Below are positions 7,263 to 14,001 of a stretch of DNA of 14,001 nt, piece after piece. The first letter of the stretch is position 1. Every line of letters starts with the position of its first letter. Source of the stretch: an uncultured Oscillospiraceae bacterium (lineage in GTDB: Bacteria; Bacillota; Clostridia; Oscillospirales; Oscillospiraceae); contig CAKSWM010000013.1 of NCBI GenBank assembly GCA_934511545.1, forward strand, positions 1-14,001, read 5' to 3'. The notes under the pieces were generated by a model. It was not told the origin of the DNA. It worked only from the letters and a program-made list of their open reading frames with translations, and ran no database searches. The translations under genes were made by a program, and so were the position numbers.

Positions 7263-7271
7263 GGATATACT

Positions 7272-8246
7272 TTGCAGATAAAGGGCAAAAAATTTGCCGT
7301 CCCGAAATGTGAGGGCACATACGTTCCCGCCGCGGCCGCGGACAGGCTCATAGCCTCCGGCGACGGCGGCGCGGCGCTGCTGTACCTCTATCTTCTGCGG
7401 CGCGGCGCACCCGACACGGCGACGGCCGCGGCCGCCCTCGGCAAAAGCGAAAAGGACATTGAGCGCTGGTGCGCGAGTCTTGAAAGGCTCGGCCTGCTCC
7501 GCCCGGAGGACGATTCCCCGGCTCAGGTCCGGACTTCCCGCCCGGCCGCGGCCATGCCCGCTGAGGAACTGCCGCAGTATACCGCCGGCGACATTGCAGG
7601 AAAAGCGCAGCAGGACGGCGGCTTCCAGGCCGTTGTCGAGGAAGCTCAGCACGCGCTCGGGCGCATGCTCTCGGGCAACGATCTGCGCATACTTTTCGGA
7701 ATATACGACTATCTCGGCCTGCCGCCGGAGGTCATACTTCTTCTTATCAACCACTGCGTCACGCGCACCCGCGAAAAACAGGGGCCCGGACGGATGCCCT
7801 CCATGCGCACCATCGAAAAGGAGGCCTACGTCTGGTCCAACCGTGAGATCATCACTCTCGACCGCGCGGAAGAATATCTCGACGAGCTCAAGTCCCGGAC
7901 GGAAAAGCTCGCCGTGCTCCGGCGCAGTCTCGGCATACATGACCGCGAGTTTACACAGACGGAGCGCGGCTATGCCGAAAGCTGGTTTGACATGGGTTTT
8001 TCCGTCGATGCGCTCGCAATAGCATACGACCGCACTATGATGCGCACAGGCAAGCTCAGCTGGCCGTATATGGATTCCATCGTCCGCAGCTGGCACGAAA
8101 AAGGGCTGCACACGCCGGAGGAGATCGAATCCGGCGACAGCGCAAAGCCCGCGCGTAGCAAGCCCGACAAGGCCGCGCGGACACAGGACATGCACGAGGA
8201 TGTTGAATACCTCAACCGCATCTTCAGCGAACTGGAAACACACTAA
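7272..8246 (+). CDS. DnaD-domain replication initiation protein
   Basis: This 324-residue protein resembles the DnaD/DnaB family of Firmicutes, which remodels DNA at origins and helps load the replicative helicase. An N-terminal winged-helix-like part (about 32-78) is followed by a Pro/Ala-rich linker and two DnaD-like C-terminal domains (about 118-190 and 208-278). The second carries the diagnostic AYDRTMMRTGKLSWPYMDSIVRSWHEKGL block (251-279), matching the YxxxIxxxWxxxGL signature. The start is a TTG, chosen because GGGG precedes it by 7 nt and no better in-frame start exists before MQIKGKKF. It lies 12 bp before the helicase loader gene, supporting a shared role in helicase loading. The C-terminal tail (about 287-310) is charged and probably disordered. 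Confidence 0.88.
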   Translation: MQIKGKKFAVPKCEGTYVPAAAADRLIASGDGGAALLYLYLLRRGAPDTATAAAALGKSEKDIERWCASLERLGLLRPEDDSPAQVRTSRPAAAMPAEELPQYTAGDIAGKAQQDGGFQAVVEEAQHALGRMLSGNDLRILFGIYDYLGLPPEVILLLINHCVTRTREKQGPGRMPSMRTIEKEAYVWSNREIITLDRAEEYLDELKSRTEKLAVLRRSLGIHDREFTQTERGYAESWFDMGFSVDALAIAYDRTMMRTGKLSWPYMDSIVRSWHEKGLHTPEEIESGDSAKPARSKPDKAARTQDMHEDVEYLNRIFSELETH

Positions 8247-8258
8247 GGAGGAAACGAC

Positions 8259-9278
8259 ATGGCAATGGACGGAACTCTGCTAGCCCGCGCGCGGGCGCGG
8301 CTTGCCGCGGCGAAAGCGGAGAACGAGAGCGAGTCGGCGCGCCGGCAGGCGGTCGTCTATGCCCGTCTGCCGGAGATAGCACAGATAGACTCCGCGATGC
8401 GCCGCATGATGTCGGACGTCATCGGTCTCGCGCTTCGCCGCGGTCTCGACCCGGCGGAGGAGATCAAAACGATAGCCGAAGAAAACCTCCGTCTTCAGGA
8501 AAAGCGCCGCGCACTTCTCAAAAGCGCGGGGTATTCCGGGGATTACCTCGACGAGATATATTCCTGCCGGAAATGCTCCGACACCGGCTTTGTAAACGGC
8601 CAGATCTGCTCCTGCCTCCGGGCGCTGTACGATCAGGAACAGGCAAAGGAGCTCAGCAGCCTTATAAGACTCGGCAGCGAGAGCTTCGATACCTTCGACC
8701 TCAGAAAATACGACGACAAGAAGATATATCCCGAGGTTAAAACCACCGCCAGAAAGTGGATGACACGCTGTCTTGAAAGCTTCAAAAACTATGCGCGCGG
8801 CTTCGGGAAAAAAAGTCCGAACTTTCTCTTCACCGGCGGCACGGGGCTCGGAAAGACCTTCACCTCCGCCTGCATCGCGCGCGAAGTAGCCCGGCAGGGC
8901 GCCTCTGTCGTATACGAGACCGTGACGGGCGCCATTGAGCCGTTCGAGGCGGTCAAATTCGGCAGGGCCGAGCCGGACAGTGAGGAATATACTCAGCGCG
9001 GACGCATCCTTGAAAGCGACCTTCTGATCCTCGACGACCTCGGAACGGAAATGCAGACGGCATTTTCGGACAGCGTGCTCTATACGATCGTGAATTCCCG
9101 CCTCATAAGCGGGAAAAAGACCATCATCAGCACGAATCTGAACAAGGACGAGCTGCGGGCGCGCTACGGTGCTCAGCTGTCGTCCCGCCTGCTTGGCGAA
9201 TACGCGGTCGTGCCCTTCGTCGGGGACGACATCCGCCTTCAGAAAAAGAAGGCAGATCCGGAACAGGCAAAAAACTGA
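8259..9278 (+). CDS. DnaI/DnaC-type AAA+ helicase loader
   Basis: This 339-residue ATPase should load the replicative helicase onto DNA at the origin. The N-terminal helical part (1-95) leads to a putative zinc motif, C103-x2-C106 with C117-x-C119, also seen in DnaI relatives. The AAA+ domain has Walker A GGTGLGKT (193-200), Walker B LLILDD (255-260), sensor 1 STN (291-293) and a candidate arginine finger in SSRLLGEY (R310). A strong AAGGAGG ribosome binding site precedes the ATG at 8259; a second in-frame ATG lies two codons further. The DnaD-domain gene stops 12 bp upstream. DnaC and DnaI are both used as names for this family and IstB is a close relative, but no transposase is nearby, so a helicase loader is much more likely. 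Confidence 0.92.
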   Translation: MAMDGTLLARARARLAAAKAENESESARRQAVVYARLPEIAQIDSAMRRMMSDVIGLALRRGLDPAEEIKTIAEENLRLQEKRRALLKSAGYSGDYLDEIYSCRKCSDTGFVNGQICSCLRALYDQEQAKELSSLIRLGSESFDTFDLRKYDDKKIYPEVKTTARKWMTRCLESFKNYARGFGKKSPNFLFTGGTGLGKTFTSACIAREVARQGASVVYETVTGAIEPFEAVKFGRAEPDSEEYTQRGRILESDLLILDDLGTEMQTAFSDSVLYTIVNSRLISGKKTIISTNLNKDELRARYGAQLSSRLLGEYAVVPFVGDDIRLQKKKADPEQAKN

Positions 9279-9304
9279 AATTCTCCGAAAGGAGCTGACA
9301 GGTC

Positions 9305-10330
9305 ATGCAGCACGAGATAACAGCATCCATCCCCCTTCTCGACCGGAACGGGGAGCTGACCGAACCCGGTTATGCCAGAAAGCCGCTCTGGAACTATCGC
9401 CGCCGGGACATAAAGGCGGGAAAAACGCGCATCAAGGAGTGGGACTACTACCTTGTGATGAACGACCGCTTCGCGCTGGCGCTCACGGTGGCGGACAACT
9501 CATATATGGGGCTGGACTCCATATCGTTTCTGAACTTCACGGAGGGATGGGAGATCACCAAAAGCCCCATGAGCTTCCTGCCCATGGGAAAGACCGGACT
9601 TCCGTCCACCTCCGCCTCCGGCGACACGCAGTCGCACGGTCGCGGGCACGGGATCCTGTTCAAAAACGACGGCGGCACGCGCCGCCTGATCGCGCACATG
9701 AACAATTTCGGCTCCGGCGCGATATACGCAAACATTGAGCTTACGGACGAGCCGGAGGAATCGATCGTCATCGCCACGCCGTTTGGAAAGCCGGGGCATT
9801 TCTATTACAACCAGAAGATAAACTGCATGAGGGCAAAGGGAGAGGTGACCTACGACGGAAAGACCTATGTCTTTGATCCGTCGGACAGCTTCGCCGTGCT
9901 CGACTGGGGCCGCGGAGTATGGACCTACCGCAACACATGGTACTGGGGCAGCGCCTCGGGTCTGGCAAACGGCGTGCCATTCGGCTGGAACATCGGCTAT
10001 GGTTTCGGAGACACCTCCGCCGCGACGGAGAACATGCTCTTTTACGGCGGAAAGGCACACAAGCTTGAGCATGTGCGCTTCAACATCCCGAAAAAGAACG
10101 GCCGTGACGATTTCATGTCCCCGTGGACCTTCACATCCTCGGACGGGCGCTTCAATATGGACTTTACGCCCGTTCTCGACAGGGCCTCATGCACGGATAT
10201 CGGCATAATCAAATCCGACCAGCATCAGGTATTCGGAAAATTTACCGGCACGGCGGTGCTGGATAACGGCGAAGCCATCAAGGTAAGCGACTTCATGGGC
10301 TTCGCGGAAAAGGTGGAAAACAAATGGTAA
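9305..10330 (+). CDS. DUF2804 family protein
   Basis: This 341-residue protein matches the DUF2804 family, whose function is not established. Recognisable features are the N-terminal IPLLDRNGELTEPGYARKPLWNY, the RIKEWDYY block (42-49), the Trp/Tyr-rich DWGRGVWTYRNTWYWGSASG (200-219) and the late HQVFGKFTG (307-315). No signal peptide or membrane segment is visible, so it is probably cytoplasmic. The aromatic, beta-rich pattern fits the lipocalin-like beta-barrel proposed for such proteins; this is inference. AGGAG stands 10 nt before the ATG, 26 bp after the helicase loader. Its stop overlaps the dipeptidase start (ATGGTAA), so the two are likely translated together. No role in replication is apparent from the sequence. 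Confidence 0.85.
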   Translation: MQHEITASIPLLDRNGELTEPGYARKPLWNYRRRDIKAGKTRIKEWDYYLVMNDRFALALTVADNSYMGLDSISFLNFTEGWEITKSPMSFLPMGKTGLPSTSASGDTQSHGRGHGILFKNDGGTRRLIAHMNNFGSGAIYANIELTDEPEESIVIATPFGKPGHFYYNQKINCMRAKGEVTYDGKTYVFDPSDSFAVLDWGRGVWTYRNTWYWGSASGLANGVPFGWNIGYGFGDTSAATENMLFYGGKAHKLEHVRFNIPKKNGRDDFMSPWTFTSSDGRFNMDFTPVLDRASCTDIGIIKSDQHQVFGKFTGTAVLDNGEAIKVSDFMGFAEKVENKW

Positions 10331-11772
10331 ACGAAGAACTCAAAAACAGGATCGGAGCGTGGGTAGACGCCCACGAACAGGAGCTTCTGACGGATATAGC
10401 GCGTCTTGTCGCCGTCAAAAGCGTTAAAGACGAACCGGAAGAAAACGCCCCCTTCGGAAAAGGCGTTGCGGCGGCTCTGAAGGAGGCTCTCGCCCTCTGT
10501 GCGGAGCGCGGATTCCCCGTCAAGAACTATCATGACCGCGTCGGCACCGCCGACCTTGGCGACAAGCCCGCAATACTCGATATTCTCGGCCATCTCGACG
10601 TCGTCGGCGAGGGCGCCCTCAGCGAGTGGGACACCGATCCCTATACTCTCACCGTCAAGGACGACGGCTGCGCCTACGGACGCGGCGCCATAGACGACAA
10701 GGGTCCCGTCGTTGCGGCGCTCTATGCGATGATCTGCGTGCGCGAGTTGGGCATACCGCTGGCTCACGGCGTAAGGCTCATCATGGGCACCGACGAGGAA
10801 TCCGGAATGGAGGACCTCCCCTGCTACTACGCCGAGAACGCCCCCGCGCCAAACACCGTCTCTCCCGACGCGAACTTCCCCGTCTATAACACCGAAAAGG
10901 GCTTTTATAAGCCTGTTTTCACCCGTAAATTCGAAAAATCGGAGGTCAGCCCTGCCGTTGTGTCCATTGATGGCGGCTACCGCATCAACGTTCTGCCGGC
11001 GGACGCTTCAGCGCTCATCCGCGGCATCGGCTCCGACGCCGTGACGGAGGCCGCGGCCAAACTCGCACCCGGTCTGGGCGTGACCTTCACCGTCGGGACC
11101 GAGGGTGAAAACGTCCGCCTGTCCGTCAAGGGACGCAACGCCCACGCCTCCCTGCCCGAGGACGGCATAAACGGCATCACCGCGCTTGTCGAGATACTGC
11201 TCTCCCTGCCGCTGGCAGACTGCGGGAGCACCCGGGCTCTGAGCTCGCTGCACGAGCTGTTCCCCCACGGCGACAACCGCGGCCGTGCGCTTGGCATCGC
11301 CATGAGCGACGAGATAAGCGGCGAGCTGACCTGTGCTTTCAGCCTTCTGACCATGACGGAGACCGAGCTGCGCGGACAGTTTGACGGCCGCGTCCCCATC
11401 TGCGCGAACGAGGAAAACTGCAAGAATGCGGCTGAGCGCAGCTTCGCCGCGCACGGCTTCACCGCCGAGGGCGGAATGGAAGCGCCGCACCACACTCCGG
11501 CAGGCACACCGTTCATAAACGCTCTGCTCGAGTGCTACGAAAGCTACACCGGGCTGAAGGGCGAGTGCCTTTCCATGGGCGGCGGGACATATGTCCATCA
11601 CATCGAGGGCGGAGTTGCCTTCGGCGCGACCATGCCCGGGTTCGAAGCCGCCATGCACAGCCAGAACGAGCGCTTCCGCATCGCCGATATGCTGGCAACG
11701 GCAAAAATATACGCCGCCGTCATCGCGGAGCTCTGCGGAGAGGGACAACAGCAAAAAAATACGGTTCGATGA
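10324..11772 (+). CDS. M20-family dipeptidase, PepV/Sapep type
   Basis: This 482-residue cytoplasmic metallopeptidase belongs to the Sapep/PepV branch of M20, which cleaves dipeptides using two Zn or Mn ions. The full metal and catalytic set is visible: H90 in LGHLD, D124 in GRGAIDDKGP, the general base E158 with E159 in GTDEES, D182 in SPDANFPV and H445 in AAMHSQNE. D92 supports H90. The lid domain lies roughly between 190 and 385, and GGGTYVHHIEGGVAFGATMPG (419-439) is typical of this branch. The ATG at 10324 overlaps the previous gene's stop by 7 nt. The last codons overlap the 5' arm of a terminator hairpin, whose loop contains the TGA stop. Intact active site and usual length suggest a working enzyme. 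Confidence 0.93.
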   Translation: MVNEELKNRIGAWVDAHEQELLTDIARLVAVKSVKDEPEENAPFGKGVAAALKEALALCAERGFPVKNYHDRVGTADLGDKPAILDILGHLDVVGEGALSEWDTDPYTLTVKDDGCAYGRGAIDDKGPVVAALYAMICVRELGIPLAHGVRLIMGTDEESGMEDLPCYYAENAPAPNTVSPDANFPVYNTEKGFYKPVFTRKFEKSEVSPAVVSIDGGYRINVLPADASALIRGIGSDAVTEAAAKLAPGLGVTFTVGTEGENVRLSVKGRNAHASLPEDGINGITALVEILLSLPLADCGSTRALSSLHELFPHGDNRGRALGIAMSDEISGELTCAFSLLTMTETELRGQFDGRVPICANEENCKNAAERSFAAHGFTAEGGMEAPHHTPAGTPFINALLECYESYTGLKGECLSMGGGTYVHHIEGGVAFGATMPGFEAAMHSQNERFRIADMLATAKIYAAVIAELCGEGQQQKNTVR

Positions 11773-11794
11773 AACGCAGCGATCCGTATTTTTT
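11754..11794. terminator. Bidirectional intrinsic terminator between convergent genes
   Basis: Perfect 11-bp arms (11754-11764, A-run plus TACGG; 11784-11794, CCGTA plus T-run) form a hairpin that extends inward by TCG/CGA (11766-11768 with 11780-11782). Each strand has a T-run after the stem, so it can terminate the dipeptidase transcript on the plus strand and the AAA+ transcript on the minus strand. The dipeptidase stop codon (11770-11772) is inside the loop. Confidence 0.85.
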
Positions 11795-11810
11795 ATGCCG
11801 TCAGGCGCTC

Positions 11811-13244
11811 TCAGCCCTGCTGTTCGATCATGTCTCTCTTTTCTATCGTCATGAGGTCGTCCTTCGTCGGGCTTTCAAGCAGAGCGACGCGGTCGGCCTG
11901 ACGCGCTACCATGTTCTCAAACATGTTGCGAACATCGCGGCCATTACCGAAATTTTCGCTCCTGTTCTCATACATGGACTCAAAAAGCTCTTTCACGCAT
12001 TTTTCGGACTCCTCCGTCAGCTTATAGCCGTTTTTGGAACACAGTCCGCTGAATATCTCAAAAAGCTCGCTGCCGTCATAGTCAGGAAAATAGAAATACT
12101 TGTTGAAGCGTGATTCAAGTCCGGGGTTGGAGTTTATGAACTCCTCCATGCGGTCGGAATACCCCGCAACGATGACAACAAGGTCATCGCGGTTGTCCTC
12201 CATGCCCTTTAGGATGGTCTCTATCGCCTCCCGGCCGAAATCATTCTCTCCGCCGGAAGCAAGGGAATATGCCTCGTCGATAAACAGCACTCCGCCGAGC
12301 GCGCTCTGTATGACCTCCTGCGTCTTGAGTGCCGTCTGGCCGACATAGCCTGCGCAGAGGCCGGAGCGGTCCACCTCGATCAGCTGTCCCTTTGACAGGA
12401 CCCCAATGGCGGCGTATATCCCCGCCATCAGGCGGGCGACAGTCGTTTTTCCGGTGCCCGGATTTCCCATGAACACCAGATGCAGCGACATATCCGGCGC
12501 GGGCAACCCGTTTTCGAGCCGCAGACGCCGCACCTTTATAAGGTTTATCAGACTTTTGACATCCTTTTTGACCTCTTCCAGCCCCGTCAGCGCGTCTAGG
12601 GAAGCCATAAGCTCATCCAGTCCCGGTTTTTCGTCCCGCTGCGTTTCGGCCGCCGCCCCCTCCGTCTCCGCACCGCCTCCGCACTGTGCTCCCGCAGCTG
12701 CGGGCGGATGCTTTTCCGTAAAGCCCGGCTCGGCGCTCGTCACATAATCCGCCGCCCGCAGAGCCGGCTTTGACTTTTTTACGCCCGTGCTGTCGCACAC
12801 GGCGGTCAGGCGGTCTCCGCATTCGGTTATGAACTCCGCTTCGGACATCGTCACCTCGTCATCTACCGCCGCGAGGGTCAGCAGTATGTTCGTCACCATG
12901 CGTATGAAGATGCGGGAATAGTCGGTCCCGCGCTTTGCGTCCTTTTCGGCAAGACTCCAGAAAAACAGGGGCGGAAGAAGCTCGCCGCTGCCGCATACGG
13001 CGCCCGTAAGCTCCCACAGCAGCCAACGCGGAGCGGGCATATTTTTCGAATAAAGCTGGTTCATCGCATCGACGTGGTTCTGCGTAATGGCTCCGGAACG
13101 GCTCCAGAGCCGGAGCGCGCAGGAACGCATAAAATCGTCCAACTCCCCCGCGATCGGTGCACCGGCCGCCTTATAAAATGCTTCCGTATTGGCAATATAA
13201 GTCTTGTGCAGCTTTTCAGCCGGCATTTTCCACTGACTGGGCAT
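11811..13244 (-). CDS. CbxX/CfqX-type AAA+ ATPase with TerB-like N-terminal region
   Basis: This 477-residue protein ends in a CbxX/CfqX AAA+ domain of the type seen in CbbX (Rubisco activase) and SpoVK. Walker A is GNPGTGKT (260-267), Walker B is VLFIDEAY (319-326), the pore-loop region is AGYVGQTALKT, sensor 1 lies in VIVAGYSDR, an arginine finger candidate is R379 in LESRF, and sensor 2 is GNGRDVR (R436). The N-terminal part contains ILLTLAAVDDEVTMSEAEF (about 120-138), resembling the acidic core of TerB domains. An Ala/Gly/Glu-rich linker (about 180-205) joins the halves. I chose the ATG at 13244, 11 nt after AGGAGG; the frame continues to a TTG at 13277 without a ribosome binding site. 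The substrate is unknown. No Rubisco, sporulation or type VII secretion gene is adjacent to indicate it. Confidence 0.85.
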   Translation of the reverse strand: MPSQWKMPAEKLHKTYIANTEAFYKAAGAPIAGELDDFMRSCALRLWSRSGAITQNHVDAMNQLYSKNMPAPRWLLWELTGAVCGSGELLPPLFFWSLAEKDAKRGTDYSRIFIRMVTNILLTLAAVDDEVTMSEAEFITECGDRLTAVCDSTGVKKSKPALRAADYVTSAEPGFTEKHPPAAAGAQCGGGAETEGAAAETQRDEKPGLDELMASLDALTGLEEVKKDVKSLINLIKVRRLRLENGLPAPDMSLHLVFMGNPGTGKTTVARLMAGIYAAIGVLSKGQLIEVDRSGLCAGYVGQTALKTQEVIQSALGGVLFIDEAYSLASGGENDFGREAIETILKGMEDNRDDLVVIVAGYSDRMEEFINSNPGLESRFNKYFYFPDYDGSELFEIFSGLCSKNGYKLTEESEKCVKELFESMYENRSENFGNGRDVRNMFENMVARQADRVALLESPTKDDLMTIEKRDMIEQQG

Positions 13245-13285
13245 CTTACCATCAGCCTCCTGTTCTCTGCCGATCAACTGAACAT

Positions 13286-13315
13286 ATTATACACGGCCAA
13301 GGTGTAACTTTACAA
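13286..13315 (-). promoter_or_regulatory. Promoter of the CbxX-type ATPase gene
   Basis: On the minus strand TATAAT (13286-13291) and TTGTAA (13310-13315) are separated by 18 bp. Transcription would start near 13279, about 35 nt before the chosen ATG at 13244. This places the upstream TTG at 13277 almost at the 5' end of the transcript with no room for a ribosome binding site, which supports the shorter start. Confidence 0.6.
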
Positions 13316-13326
13316 GCACAAAAACT

Positions 13327-13346
13327 CTTGTTATACTTGTTATAAT
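13327..13346 (+). promoter_or_regulatory. MATE promoter: extended -10 within a 9-bp tandem repeat
   Basis: CTTGTTATA occurs twice in direct tandem (13327-13335 and 13336-13344). The second copy forms the extended -10 TGTTATAAT (13338-13346). No good -35 lies 17 bp upstream, so the promoter may rely on the extended -10 or on an activator. Transcription would start near 13353. Confidence 0.55.
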
Positions 13347-13350
13347 AGTA

Positions 13351-13392
13351 CCGTCGACTGACAAGAGCGTGTATGCCCTTGTCAGCCGATGG
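13351..13392. promoter_or_regulatory. Long inverted repeat in the MATE leader, operator or leader hairpin
   Basis: CTGACAAG (13358-13365) and CTTGTCAG (13378-13385) are perfect 8-bp inverted repeats. Beyond one mismatch, 13351-13356 pairs with 13387-13392 through six more positions including one G-T. The element starts at about the predicted transcription start, where a bound repressor would block transcription. As RNA it would form a stem at the extreme 5' end. No T-run follows, so it is not a terminator. Confidence 0.55.
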
Positions 13393-13426
13393 TATGCATG
13401 TGTCAAATAAGGAAGGGTGGCTCTCA

Positions 13427-14001
13427 ATGAACAAAAAAGCTCCGCGATCACCGGAGCGTATGCTGACCGAAAAGCCGCTGAAGCTGATCGTTGAATTCTG
13501 CGTGCCGACGATCGCGATGATGCTCGTCAACTCTATGTACAACCTCGTTGACAAGGCATTCGTCGGAAACAGCTCCGGCTACCTCGGCATAACCGCGCTG
13601 ACGCTGTGCAACATCCCGATGCAGGTCATGACCGCACTGACAATGTTTGTCGGCGTGGGCGGCGCGGCCTACTACGCGATGCAGTCCGGTGCGGGCGAGG
13701 ATTCCCGCCGTGCTCCGATCATCGGCACCGCCATTGCAGCGCTTGCGCTGATTGGCGCTGTGATCCTCGTACTGGGGACCGTGTTTCTCCGGCAATGGTG
13801 CGTCTGGGTCGGGGCAAGCGAAGAGTCCCTGCCATATGCGATGGACTATATCGGCGTAATTTTCCTCGGCGCCGTGTTCAATGTCGTGGGGGCCGGGCTT
13901 CTTCCCCTTGTCCGCGCGGACGGCAGCCCCAACAGCGCGATGGTATTCAGCATAGCCGGTACCGCCGCCAACATTATTCTCGACCCGCTGTTCATATACA
14001 C
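13427..14001 (+). CDS. MATE-family efflux transporter (3' end outside window)
   Basis: The first 191 residues of a multidrug and toxin extrusion (MATE) transporter are present; these proteins export drugs or metabolites using Na+ or H+ gradients across the cytoplasmic membrane. The N-terminus ERMLTEKPLKLIVEFCVPTIAMMLVNSMYNLVDKAFVG is typical, with the first membrane helix starting near residue 20. The late LLPLVRADGSPNSAMVFSIAGTAANIILDPLFIY matches the conserved loop and helix around TM5 of the MepA-like branch. I chose the ATG at 13427, 10 nt after AAGGAAGG. In-frame ATGs at 13373 and 13394 lack a ribosome binding site. The full family length is about 450 residues, so more than half is missing. 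It is divergent from the AAA+ gene, with a structured leader suggesting regulation. Confidence 0.92.
   Translation, partial: MNKKAPRSPERMLTEKPLKLIVEFCVPTIAMMLVNSMYNLVDKAFVGNSSGYLGITALTLCNIPMQVMTALTMFVGVGGAAYYAMQSGAGEDSRRAPIIGTAIAALALIGAVILVLGTVFLRQWCVWVGASEESLPYAMDYIGVIFLGAVFNVVGAGLLPLVRADGSPNSAMVFSIAGTAANIILDPLFIY

Noticed and set aside
7146..8243. Minus-strand open frame of 365 codons opposite the DnaD-domain gene
   Set aside because: It would run through the divergent promoter region and is antisense to a gene with a clear DnaD signature.
8259..9278. IstB transposition helper instead of a helicase loader
   Set aside because: The adjacent DnaD-domain gene and the cysteine motif point to DnaI/DnaC, and no transposase or terminal repeats are present.
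13245..13277. TTG start for the CbxX-type ATPase
   Set aside because: It would lie at the very 5' end of the predicted transcript with no ribosome binding site, whereas AGGAGG precedes the ATG at 13244.
1..14001. CRISPR array, tRNA, insertion sequence or prophage
   Set aside because: No regularly spaced repeats, cloverleaf sequences, transposase, integrase or phage structural genes were seen on either strand.

Overview
The window looks like a chromosomal segment from a GC-rich, Gram-positive Clostridia member, probably of the Oscillospiraceae type; this is inference from content. Grounds are the Firmicute-type DnaD-domain protein next to a DnaI/DnaC-type helicase loader, a ZapA, U32, Maf, MreC, MreD, PBP2 and MgsA order, AGGAGG-like ribosome binding sites, TTG and GTG starts, frequent ATA codons despite high GC, and AT-rich sigma-A-type promoters. 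There are no tRNA, rRNA, transposon, phage or CRISPR signatures. It reads as housekeeping chromosome with a few unusual details.

Layout. Positions 7077 to 620 on the minus strand hold a tightly packed division and cell-shape cluster: zapA, a U32-peptidase/DUF3656 protein, maf, mreC, mreD and a class B transpeptidase (PBP2 type). It is followed, from its own promoter, by a methylglyoxal synthase-like gene (488-87). mreB, the min genes and rodA, which often share this neighbourhood in Clostridia, are not in the cluster. The methylglyoxal synthase-like protein has lost several catalytic residues and is probably a pseudoenzyme.

Positions 7096-7271 form a compact divergent control region in which two extended -10 promoters face outward as a near-perfect mirror image around a shared palindromic -35. 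To its right, plus-strand genes run as one likely transcript: a DnaD-domain protein, a DnaI/DnaC-type AAA+ helicase loader, a DUF2804 protein and a PepV/Sapep-type M20 dipeptidase. That transcript ends at a bidirectional terminator built into the last codons of the dipeptidase gene. The divergent control region therefore ties division and cell-shape genes to replication-initiation genes.

On the right, a convergent minus-strand gene encodes a CbxX/CfqX (SpoVK/CbbX)-type AAA+ ATPase with a TerB-like N-terminal part. Divergent from it is the start of a MATE-family efflux transporter, cut off by the window edge. Its leader carries a tandem repeat over the -10 and a long inverted repeat beginning close to the predicted transcription start.
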